NCBI GenBank assembly: GCA_028015205.1
Contig: CM051521.1
Span: 92,604,513-92,668,512 of the forward strand
Source of the DNA: Mytilisepta virgata
Taxonomy: Eukaryota; Mollusca; Bivalvia; Mytilida; Mytilidae
Length of the DNA: 64,000 bases
Direction of reading: 5' to 3'
Made by a program: the position numbers and the translations under genes. Positions within the stretch are counted from its first letter, which is position 1, and each line of letters begins with the position of its first letter. This document shows positions 31,646-42,500 of this stretch, in pieces. The notes under the pieces were generated by a model. The model worked only from the letters and a program-made list of their open reading frames with translations, did no database searches and was not told the DNA's origin.

Positions 31646-32866
31646 TTTTTAGCTCACCCGGCCATCACTTAGCGTCCGTCGTCCGTCGTTGTCGTCCGGC
31701 GTAAACTTTCTTGAAAGACCTTCTCCTCTGGATGCTTGGGTGCCCGGCCCCCTCAAAATTGCGTCCGGCATCCCCGACTTCAAACGGACATGGCTGCTGT
31801 GACTAAAAATAGTAAAAATGGGAGATGAATTTTAAAAATCTTATTTTATGAAACTACAAGGCCAATTGGAACCAGACTTTGCAGCAATGCTCCTTAGATG
31901 ATCCCCTCTTAGAATTATGTCCGATGAGCAGAACTGTCAACCAAGATGGCCGCCACAGCGGAATTTAGTTTAACATAGGACCATAGGGGAAAATTCTTTT
32001 AAAAATCTTTTTGTCTGAAACTACTGAGTCATTTAGAACTAAAGTTCGCACAAATGGTGCTTAGATGGTCATCTTTCAGAATTGTGTCCAATGACCCGGA
32101 CTGTCAAACAAGAGAGCCGCCACAGTCGAACATAGTTTAACATAGGACATTATGAGAAAATTCATTTTAAAATCTTCTTGTCCGAAACAACTAGGGCAAT
32201 TGAAAACAAACTTGGCAGCAATTGTCTTTATATGGTCCTCTTTCAGGAATGTGTCCGAATATCCAGACTGTCAATCAATATGGCTGCGACAGCTTAAACC
32301 TAGTTTAACATAGGACTCTATGGGAAAATGATTTAAAAATCTTCTTGTCTGAAACCATAAGGCTAATTGCAACCGAACGTATTTTAGGATCCAAGGGAAA
32401 ATGCATTTAAAAATCTTCTTGTCTGAAACCACAAGGCAACCGAACGTAGTTTAACATAGGAGCTTATGGGAAAATACATTTAAAAATCTTCATGTCTGAA
32501 ACCACAAGGCAAATTGCAACCAGACCTGGCAGTAATGGTCCTCTTTCGGAATTGTGTCGTATGACCTGGACAGTGAACAAAGATGACCGCCACATCTGAA
32601 CTTAGTTTAACATAGAACCCATGAGAAAATTCATTTAAAAATCTTCTTGTCTGAAACCACTTCACCAATTTGAACCTGACTTGGCAGCAATTGTCCTAAG
32701 ATTCTTATCTTTCAGAATTATGTCCGATGACCCCGACCACAGCCAGACTTAGTTTAACATAGGATCCTATTGGAAAACCAGACAAATTGACTGCTACATT
32801 TAAATTTTAGTCACGAAGTTAAATCCAGGTGAGCAATTCAGGCTCTTTAGAGCCTCTAGTTTATTA
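31646..32866 (+). repeat. Bivalve 'TTAGCTCACC...GGTGAGC' composite repeat
   Basis: Begins TTTTTAGCTCACCCGGCC followed by 'CGTCCGTCGTCCGTCGT' and ends 'CCAGGTGAGCAATTCAGGCT' then a small AGGCTC/GAGCCT hairpin. The interior is about seven imperfect tandem units of up to 160 bp, some shortened, with the landmarks 'AAAATCTTCTTGTCTGAAAC', 'AAGATGGCCGCCACA' and 'TAGTTTAACATAGGA'. It is non-coding and is a family I recognise as abundant in bivalve genomes. Confidence 0.75.
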
Positions 32867-33094
32867 TTACTATTATTATTCCTCGGAAACTGATTTCGTG
32901 ATGAAAGGGTCGGAACTTTTTACAATTCTGTACATTTCAAATATAGATTAGATATTTCCAAAAAGTCAACAGGATTCACAATTTTGAAACAAAACTCTTC
33001 CACGTCATATTTGTCTGTGGTGACGTCATCTTTAAATAAAAAATCGACGAATGTCACACACACATGCAAAAGAAATTGAAAAATTTCGCTGTCG
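32867..33094. other. Intergenic with ATT microsatellite
   Basis: A short TTATTATTACTATTATTATT run, then unique AT-rich DNA. No gene is seen. Confidence 0.5.
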
Positions 33095-33100
33095 TAAAAT

Positions 33101-33724
33101 GAGGGGCCTGATGGGGGGGGGGGGGGTCTCATTACGATTCACGAGTTGATTTTTTTGTCAATCACGATTCACAGAAAATAAATTTCCATGATCACGGATC
33201 ACGAAAATATAAAAAGAGTATCCCCAATCAATCTCGATAATAGAGATTCAGAAGCTGGTTGTTTGTGTTTGTGTTGTAGATTGGTTCAATTTAGTCCGAG
33301 ATTACTCTGACGTCCAACGGCTGTTTTGCCAGACAAGCTGGGGCCGTGGGACACGAGTAATCTCAGACTAGGTTCAATTAAGCTACAATCAAATGCATTA
33401 CTGAGTCGATAATGTCATTGCCATGGGGGCTGCCATGTTTGAACTAAAAAATGACCTAATTGCACTTTTAAAACTATCGCGCCACTTCAACTTTTTAAGC
33501 CAAGAAAGACAACTCAATGGAACTTTTTATTTCCGTAATGGAAAAAAAATCACGAGAACGAAATATATGTCTCAATCACGAAGAACGAACATAAAACTCC
33601 AATGGAAACGATTCACGAACAATGCTTTCATCACGAATCACGAAAAATAAATCTGTAGAAAAACGGATCACGATAGCGAAAATACGCCGATCACGAAGAA
33701 CGAAAATAACCCATCAGGCCCCTC
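33101..33724. mobile_element. 624-bp TIR element with 6-bp TSD and 'ATCACGA' subterminal repeats
   Basis: Ends are GAGGGGCCTGATGG and its complement, flanked by TAAAAT at 33095-33100 and 33725-33730. Both subterminal regions are crowded with short repeats such as AATCACGATTCACG, GATCACGGATCACGAA and GATCACGAAGAACG, in either orientation; such repeats are typical transposase-binding clusters. A G-run follows the left TIR. An inner palindromic segment at about 33297-33376 ('AGTCCGAGATTACTC' facing 'GAGTAATCTCAGACTA') looks like a second, nested insertion. No transposase is encoded. Confidence 0.7.
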
Positions 33725-33730
33725 TAAAAT

Positions 33731-35222
33731 ATTTGAACATTTCAAGAGAGGAAAGACAATAATCAATTAACAATAATGGAAACAAAAGGCAGTGTTTCCC
33801 TTTAAAGAAACATTTTTTATATTGAAAAAAGACCAGTTGCACTGAAGAACAAGACGTACAGTAGGTAATGAACATACTGGATATATGACATGTATGATAT
33901 TTGCAAAACATTATACATGTATACATAAGTCATGTATATGGTACCATTTTTGTATTGATTTTTAATGCGAATAATAGTGCGTCAAATTTAAAAAAAAATC
34001 CCTTTAAATCCTGCTGTATGTTCTCAATCCGCCTATGAAAATCGAATATGGGGTTACAAAGAAAGCATAAAAATATGTATATATGTGTTGTAACTAAACA
34101 AACATCCAGAGTTTACAACATTGTCTTCAATGCTGATTATTTGAGAAAACATTGGAAACTGTGATAGAAATCTAACTAAAAGCTACAATTATGTTTTTGT
34201 GCAGTTTTATGTAATTTTTATCAGAATGACAGATCGATTTGGTGGTTGAGCACATGTGATGTTGGTTCTCTATATTCAACAAATGGAATACAACACATGC
34301 TATACGACCTTGAAATCCTGGTTAACTCCGACTCCTATGTCCACCAATCCTAAGATTCCCCGAGACCTCTGAACTGTTTCGGACTGGGTGGTAAAAACAA
34401 CTATTACGGGAAATCCCCTTTTAGAACCTACCTGAAAATAGTGCATATAAAAACATGGTTCATTTCGCTACACAGTTTTATTAATTAGTATTTTGAATTA
34501 AATTTGGTATCTATGGAAAGCTTAGGGTCTTAACAGAATTTGTAAATTGCTGATATGAATTTTTTCAAACTATTTTGGGTATTCAGACTGTCAAAGATGA
34601 CCATTAAAACTATTCGAAACCCAGGTTTGAGGTGCAAAATTCAGGACGTTACAGTTCCGAGGCACATTGCTTTCTTATGTTCAAGTTAAGGTGAGGTGAG
34701 ATTTGGAGTTTACATGGTGCGGTTTTCACATGATATGCCCTCACTTTATTAAAAATCAATACAAATTTCCCATAGAAGATTGAAATTTGACAACATTACA
34801 TAGAATAATGAGGAAAATCTAATACTTGATTTACTCCATTAGATCCGACCACTATACTATATACATTTCTGTGAATCGTTTGTAATCACACAAATATTGC
34901 GACGATGAACTCTTCATCATTAGGATTGACCATACGTGGTTCATTTATAATAACCACCAGAGAGTCTACATATATTTTAAAGGGGTTTTGTGGTATAGAT
35001 CTAATCCTACGGGATTTTATTTTGGGCCTCGATTGCATTTCTAAAAAGTAATTAATGCAAAGGGGCGGACGAAACTACATGCTATGTAGACATGATTCTT
35101 AAGCCCCCCCCCCCATTGTTACTAATTCAACATAGTTATATACGCCTATACTTGTACATTTAAACTCCAAAAAGCAAACACTACATAAAAAATAATATAA
35201 AAAAGAAGATTGGTCGTACATG
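33731..35222. other. AT-rich intergenic
   Basis: No supported gene. A C-run lies at about 35105-35114. No structured repeats were recognised. Confidence 0.5.
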
Positions 35223-35414
35223 TACTGAACCGCAAAAGAAACGTCGCACAAAATGACATGTTCACATACATTTATTTCAAAGTGACATTTATATATTTTA
35301 AATTAATTTTTACAAAATTTAATGAATGATTTACAGTCTTTTGGTTACAATGTTCACAAAAACGTCACAATTGTCGCAACGTCACATGTTTTCAATGCTG
35401 TGCTCCCACGTCCG

Positions 35415-36449
35415 TTAATAACGTGTATGTCCTCCACCGGCACCAATTACTGCGGCACATCTTCGGTACATGGAGTTGATGAGCCGATTAATAAACGCCA
35501 TCGGAATACGTGCCCATACTCTCTGAAACGCTTGTGATAGTTCAGCTGCAGTCGGACTTGGCTGCTCATTATTCAACCGTCTTTGAACTTCGTCCCATAA
35601 ATGTTCAATAGGGTTTAAATCTGGACTCAAAGCCGGCCAATCCATAACATTAATTTTATTCTGCTGTAGGAAGTCTCTTGTGGCTCTTGCGGTATGCGCA
35701 CGTGCATTGTCCTGTTGGAAAGTCTTGTTTTGATGGCGTGCGAAATGGGGCTGAACATGGGGTGTCAAGACTTGGTCGATGTAACGGGCAGCTGTTACGC
35801 CATTTCCTCTGCCTGGGCCAAGGTTCTGAAAGATGACTGGACCAAGTTTAACGTTAAGGCCGATTCCACCCCATACCATGATGCTAGGTCCTCCCCACGC
35901 GTCTGTTTCCAGAATGCAGCTGTCTTCGTAACGTTCCCCGCGTCTTCTCCACACTCTGGTTCTGCCATCGGCTGTTGAAATGCAGTAACGGCTTTCGTCA
36001 GAGAAGATGATGTTACGCCATTGTCGATTTCGCCAATTCTGTCGCTGAGTGGCCCACTGAAGACGAGCTTGACGGTGTCGAGGAGTAAGAATAGGTCCTC
36101 TTGCTGGACGGCGACATCTCATGTTTCTAGCAGCTAATCGCCGACGAACCGTATCATCACTTATGGGTCGTCCATGTGTTCCAACAGTGTTTCTGGCAGT
36201 TTCGGCAGCTGGGGTGAACCGATTCATCAAATGGTGACGAACAATGCCTCTATTCTGTCTAGGGGTAGTGACTTGGGGTCTACCACTCCGTGGACGGTCA
36301 TTTGTGCTGTTTGTTGCATTGTACCGTGTCCGTAGACGTTCAATTGTTCGAACAGCACAGTTGAAGTCGTTGGCAATAACTCTGGCAGATTGCCCAGCAT
36401 CCAATCGACCAATGGCCTGTTCTCTCTGTTGTGGAGTCAGACGTGGCAT
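35415..36449 (-). CDS. Tc1-like transposase
   Basis: 344 residues from 'MPRLTPQQREQAIGRLDAG'. N-terminal helix-turn-helix regions ('SARVIANDFNCAVRTIERL') are followed by an AT-hook-like 'DRPRSGRPQVT' linker and a second HTH ('ISDDTVRRRLAARNMRCRRP'). The DDE catalytic domain follows: 'IIFSDES' (first Asp), the glycine-rich 'WGGPSIMVWGGI', 'QQDNARAHTA' (second Asp) and 'WPALSPDLNPIEHLWDE' with the terminal Glu 34 residues on (DD34E). An upstream ATG at 36509 would add 20 residues. However, that stretch contains TATAAAAGG (36504-36496), so it is more likely promoter, with initiation at the internal Met. There are no stops or frameshifts. Confidence 0.93.
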   Translation of the reverse strand: MPRLTPQQREQAIGRLDAGQSARVIANDFNCAVRTIERLRTRYNATNSTNDRPRSGRPQVTTPRQNRGIVRHHLMNRFTPAAETARNTVGTHGRPISDDTVRRRLAARNMRCRRPARGPILTPRHRQARLQWATQRQNWRNRQWRNIIFSDESRYCISTADGRTRVWRRRGERYEDSCILETDAWGGPSIMVWGGIGLNVKLGPVIFQNLGPGRGNGVTAARYIDQVLTPHVQPHFARHQNKTFQQDNARAHTARATRDFLQQNKINVMDWPALSPDLNPIEHLWDEVQRRLNNEQPSPTAAELSQAFQRVWARIPMAFINRLINSMYRRCAAVIGAGGGHTRY

Positions 36450-36495
36450 AGCTTCTGTGTCAACACTGATACTAACACTCTTTAATTTTCTCCGG

Positions 36496-36504
36496 CCTTT
36501 TATA
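36496..36504 (-). promoter_or_regulatory. TATA box of the Tc1 transposase
   Basis: TATAAAAGG, 47 bp upstream of the preferred start at 36449. A TCAGTG initiator-like sequence lies about 30 bp downstream of the box. Confidence 0.6.
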
Positions 36505-36761
36505 CCCATAAAGGAGCATGAATTTCACGAACATTTAAGATTTAAGAAAAATTACCGCCAAGTGTGTCCCACGAGCGGTTTTAGGTACGGTCGCTCTACG
36601 ATATCAACTGAAAATTATTCAACCGAAAATTTAATTCACAGGTAATTTAATCTTACCTGGTGATGTAATCGTAATACTGATTATATAAAAATCATTAATT
36701 AATATTTATTTTGAATTTTGCTAACATTTTGAAAAAGCGACGTTTCTTTTGCGGTTCAGTA

Positions 36762-38689
36762 TATATATGTAACTAATGCAATAAATCTTCAACATGCAAT
36801 AACAATAAAATAAAATAATAAATAACACGGGTTAATATTACATTTTATGACAGTTCAAATGCGACATTAAACACCAAACTGTCGATTTCGTTGTACTGTT
36901 TGACACAACATTTCTTCGAAATGCAAACGGTATTTGGTTTACAAGATTAACATTTGTTGTGCAATAGACTTGGTCTATTAGATGAGTAAAAGTATTTAAT
37001 TTTTTGAAACTTGTATCACTATGATCAAACGCTGTGGTGAAGTATAGAAATGCAAGAAGACAGGGATTTCTAATTTTCACCCCATCATTTTTATCTAAAC
37101 ATTTTGCAACATTTTTCCATCTTTAAATTATGCAGGATTACTGAAGTATTTTGAAATAGTAGAACGGGTATTTTTATATAGTGTACAACACCCATCTTAG
37201 AGTGAGCTATAAAACTACGTGTATATAAGAGACTAGAAGCAGATTTTATAAACAAAGAAAAAATAAAAATTGATCGTTTTCACTCAAGGTTTTTTCCATT
37301 TGTGAGATAGGCAGAGTGTCAGAAGCATTGAAATAATTTTAACAGATCCAGTATATGACAAAACTTCTACTTTTCGACGTTGACTAATTGAACATACACA
37401 AGACTTAATATCACCTCGCGAAAAAAGACTCGCTAATATTATGTATTTATTTTTGTTTCCAATACTTCATTACTTACAATTTTTCAAATTTATATTCTGA
37501 ACCAATATTTGAGCATTTACATTACATGAATTGATAAGTCGTATTTGTTTTCCAAGAGGCGAATTAAAGTGTTCAGCGCCCTGCTATTTTATTTTATTTT
37601 AAAAAGTGTAGACTAGTTCAAATATGTTTTGAAAAGGTTTCATTGACATTTTCCACCAAATCCCGTGCAATCATGACTTTGATGATAATTATTATAGAAA
37701 TAAATAAGTTTTGAATAACCAACTAAATGGAAATTTTAAAATTAAAAATATTAATATTGATTCGATACCTATTTCAGACATTCAGCGAATCGTACGCGTA
37801 CCCTATAGAAGAGGTTTCATCGATTTTTCATTAAACAGAAACCGAATATCTTTTAGCAATAAAATTGATATTTTGAACTGATTCAGTATTGTAACAGATC
37901 GTAAAGAACAAAGGCATATCTAAATGGTAAGTTTTGGAAATGAACATAAAATAATTTTTGATCAACATGATCAATAATTTCAAAACGATTAATTACCAAT
38001 AACAAATGTATGAATGGTTTTCACCCGCATTCCATTTTTTTTTCTCTCGGGCATATTATATTAAGTATGTATTATAATTTACATTTGTGTGTAATATCTA
38101 AATGTTTTTAATTATTGTCTTCTATTCATTGCTATTCGGAACCATCCATTCATAAGTCTTCATACATTTGAAATCCCCCTCAGTTGGAATAATAATACTT
38201 GCCAAGAGATATAAAACACTACGCCCTCACACTTAACAGTCGGATAGTTATATTATAAGATGCTTTTATCAACTAGTACACCAAAGGGAACCGAAAATGA
38301 AGAAAAATAAGGGGTAAATTAAATGATACAACACTTCTATATAGACATTCCAGACTTTAACACGACCGATGTGTACACAATGCATTACAGTTAAATAGTA
38401 TCCAATAAGAAGACATTCAACTGAAACCACCAGTGGTCTGATATACTGTTAGTAAATATTATCACATTATACTTCACATCAGATAATGAGCGAAAAATAA
38501 ACATAGTACTACCCGACAAAGTATCCTAGGAAAGACACAAAATCAACTTGTATCGTCTAGAGATGTACTTTTTGTGCTTTTTGATCATGACACGTCTGCT
38601 AAAAGATACCCATGTGACCTTGTCTTAAACAAAAATGTTTAAAGTTTTCAGATAAAGACTGAAAAAATCAAACTATAGGTAATATGTTT
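36762..38689. other. AT-rich intergenic
   Basis: Nothing coding recognised; short ORFs below 85 codons only. Confidence 0.5.
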
Positions 38690-38860
38690 CTTTGATACCA
38701 AATTTCGTCGATTTACGACTCATCAGTTGTGTTCAAGGCCTAAAATGTTGGAAACCAAAACAAAATTCCAAAAGGTTGAAGAGAAAATTCAAAATACCAA
38801 TGAAAATGACCGAAAGGGGTGAAGCCAAAACCATCTAAGGTACTCATGAATGTTAGCTAT
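38690..38860 (+). repeat. Dispersed 'CGTCGATTTACGACTCATCAG' repeat, copy 2
   Basis: 'TTTCGTCGATTTACGACTCA' followed by 'GTTCAAGGCCTAAAATGTTG', as at 2530 and 47370. Confidence 0.7.
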
Positions 38861-39146
38861 ATGTACTTCGGTGTGACATCTATTCACATTGACTTCTTAT
38901 GCAAAATAAAGATTTTGTAACTTCCTTTGATGACTCCTTCGATGTAGCTTGTTATTAAAATAATTGGAAGTTCAGTACACCCATAACCCCAATTCCTTCC
39001 CAAACAGCTTAGCAAAATCCAGGCAAGGTCAAATTTGCCTAAGGTTGAAAATTTCAAAATTTATCAATTGAATATCTTAAAAAATGTATGATCTTAAAAT
39101 CATATCATACTAAAGAGGAATGATACCCAATTAGCATTCTAATGTA

Positions 39147-39405
39147 GGGAACCCGGTGGCCGAGTGGTCTAGGTCATGACTACTAATGACCACTAGCCTG
39201 TCAACGCTGACGTTGAGTTCGAATCTCACCTGTGGCGGGGTGTGTTCGACTCCGATCTTAATTGACAAGGATTTCCAATTTTCCTACCGAAGGTCGATGG
39301 TTTTCTCCGGGTACTCCGGCTTCCTCCACCAATAAAAACTGGCTGCCGCGAAATAGCCAAATGTGCTGAAAACGGCGTAAAACCCCAACTAAACAAACAA
39401 ACAAA
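39147..39405 (+). mobile_element. tRNA-derived SINE
   Basis: The head has A-box-like TGGCCGAGTGGTCTAGG and B-box-like GAGTTCGAATCTC at tRNA spacing. The body contains 'GGTTTTCTCCGGGTACTCCG' and 'CGAAATAGCC', and the tail is (AAAC)n. Flanking duplications CATTCTAATGTA (39135-39146) and CATTCTAGTGTA (39406-39417) differ at one base. It lies just upstream of the 5' splice acceptor of the first Cys-rich precursor gene. Confidence 0.85.
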
Positions 39406-39524
39406 CATTCTAGTGTAATGGGTGTTGCTATTCATTTTCATAAGCATTGAATCTAGGCCTTACCGGAAACTATGTAAATAATTAGAGAGAATATAATTTT
39501 AAAATACAATTGTTTCAGCATTCG

Positions 39525-42500
39525 ATGAAGGTAATATTTTGTCTATTTGCATTTGCCATAATTGGCCAATGTCAAGAAGATGTATACAAAGAGGATAAAA
39601 TAGAAGAAAGGGATGACAATATAGACGATGTGGAGGTAGAGGACATTGACAATGAAATAACAAGACAACAGAATGCCGCAGATGATTTAACGAAAAGATC
39701 AGAGGACGATGAAGAATTCGATGAGAATGAAGACGTATCTGATAATATAACAGAACGAGAAAACGACGAAGGGTTTGATGAGAACGGCGATGTTTCAGAT
39801 AATATTGAAGAACGAGATGATAATGTAGAGTTAGATGAAAATGACGATGTATCTGAAGATCTTACAGAGAGAGAAGATGTCGATGACAATACTGCAAGAG
39901 AAGAACGATCAGACAAAGAAGACGAATGTAAGGATGCATTAAAACAATTGGAAATTTTTATGTTTTAAGAATACATAACATCGAAATAATATGGAAACAA
40001 TAACAACCATGTATAAAAGTCCATAAAATCAAAATCAAAAGACAAAGATAATTAATAATACGACGATATTACTACACAGAATATAAAAAAAAACACATAG
40101 GAAAAGAAAAAAAATCAAGATGACACAAAAATAAAGTACTAGCAAATTGAATCCCCACAAAATAGTGATACCACGTGTTCCGGAAGGCTTAGCATATATT
40201 ATTTTCAATTATTAATATAAGAAACAATCCATCATATATATATATTTTAGTAAGAAATTCCTCAGATGTTAAATGGTCTTGTGTTAGAATTAGCTTACTA
40301 GGACGTGGGACATCAGTGTTTTTTTCTACTTATATATTTATTTTCTACAACAAAATTCTTATATAATTCAATTCTGTGACAATTTTTCCCTTCAAGTAAG
40401 TTTATGGTTTTAAGTAATTTGTCATAATTATTCAAAAAATAATAAATAGTAACAATTTTTTTTAACTGCATGGCATAGATAAGTATTAAAGACAACTAGA
40501 AAGCTGGACTGTCGGAATCGATAGTTATCCCCACACCCCTGCAATTAGTTGGGACACCTACCCAATTGCATAAATCTAAAACCTTATGCCCATTTAAAGA
40601 TGTTATGAAATCATCCTATGAAGAAATCACAAATGAAAAAAAAAAATTTATGTCACAAACTTAAATTGACAATTTTTTTAAAATCTGGCCCTTGTATGCT
40701 CCAAGTTTAGATAATTAAAATTCTAAAACCTTATTGCACATCTATATATATATTGTGCATGACACTACTGTATAGATATGAAATGCATAAATTAAAAAAT
40801 GATAGAGTTTACGTCACAAGCTTAAATTGACAATATTCGAATTCGACCCCTGTGGGCCCCAATTTTAGAAGATAACACTTCTAAAACCTTGTTGCACATT
40901 TACATATTCTGCATGACAATACTGTTTAGAAAAAAAGCATATATTGGAAAATGAAAAACAAGTTTATGTCAAAAGCTTACATTGAATTTTTGAAATTCGA
41001 CCCCTGTGGGCCCTAATTTTAGAAAATAACACTTCTAAAACCTTGTTGCACATCTACATATTGTACATGACACTACTATAAAGAAAAAAAATGCATAAAT
41101 TAAAAATAAATAAAGAGTTTACATCCTCATCTTCAACTGAAAATTTTCGAAATTCGACCCCTGTGGGCCCCAATTCTAGAAAATCAAAATTCTAAAACCT
41201 TATTGCCCATCTGCACATGGTGCCTGACAATACTGTATAGAAATAAAATGCATAAATTGCAAAATGAAAGAACAGTTTAGGTCACAAGCTTAAATTGACA
41301 GTTTTTCAAAATTCGACTCCTGTGGGCCCCAATTTTAGAAAATCAAAATTATAAAACCTTATTGTGCATCTGCATATGGTGCCTGACAATACTGTATAGA
41401 AATAAAATGCATAAATTGAAAAAATGAAATACGAGTTAGGTCACAAGCTTGAATTCCAAATTTTCGAAGTTCAACCCCTGTGGGCCCCTTTAGAAAATCA
41501 AATTCTAAAACCTTATTGCGGATCTACACGTGGTTTGCAACCATTCTATATAGAAATTAAATTCCTAAACCCAAAAGTGAAGGAGGAGTTGATGCCACAA
41601 GAAAGTGTGATGGACGGACGGAGACAATCGCTATATCCCCGAACTTTCTTCGAAAGTGCAGCATAATTATACAGATTTCAAAAGAAGTGAAACACACACA
41701 AAAAAGTATTTTGAAATTTGAAACACATTCATTTGATAACTTTAAATGGTTGCAGTATTTCCTAGTTTTATATTTGGAGTGCGCTCTGACGTCCATCCAC
41801 AACATTCAATTCTAAAGCAGTCCATTTAACGTCAAAGAAGTCTCAGACTACTATATTTTGAACTCTTTTCAATTAATGTCCACATTGTACAAGCGATTTC
41901 ACTGTTTATGCGTATCTTTCTTATACAGCAGAGAATGTTTTCTTTAAAATTCCTGAATTATGTTTTTATTAGATATATGAAAAGTAATTAAGAATCGGAT
42001 TTTAATGGTTTTTTACCGTTAATATAGTACATAAATTATAATTCAAAATACATGTATGTATAATAATAGTTCCCTCTGAATTGCATGAAACCAGAAAATA
42101 GTTTAGTTTACTACACGTTTGACATTAATGTATAGTTTATTTACAAACTAGAGTATGCGAGACTTGTAACAGTATTGGTTAGATTTCTTTGCTTGTTATA
42201 TTGTATGTAATTTGTTAATTGGCCTTGCAGCTGTATCTTTCAACATACGGCTGTGACTTACATAACATCTATAAAAATGTTCCAAAAATTTTAATTTTTT
42301 TTTAAAACTAAGGAGCAACTTCCTCGTGCAAAGCTCTGTCGTAAGGTAGTTTTGGCTTTACTCTGTCGGCTAGTCTGACATTTCTTAATTCGCTCTTCAA
42401 CCTTTTGCATTTTTGTTTTAGCCTTCGAGCGCACAACTAATGAATTGTTATAATAACAAATAAACACATCATAAATATCTGAAAGTATTTATTAAAAAGT

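Larger units (their letters stand above)
35225..36759 (-). mobile_element. Tc1/mariner element, apparently intact
   Basis: Perfect inverted termini of at least 23 bp beginning CTGAACCGCAAAAGAAACGT, flanked by TA at 35223-35224 and 36760-36761, the canonical target. At 1535 bp with a full-length transposase it has all parts expected of an autonomous element. Confidence 0.92.

Noticed and set aside
36244..36645. 133-codon plus-strand ORF
   Set aside because: Antisense to the Tc1 transposase and extends into its promoter.
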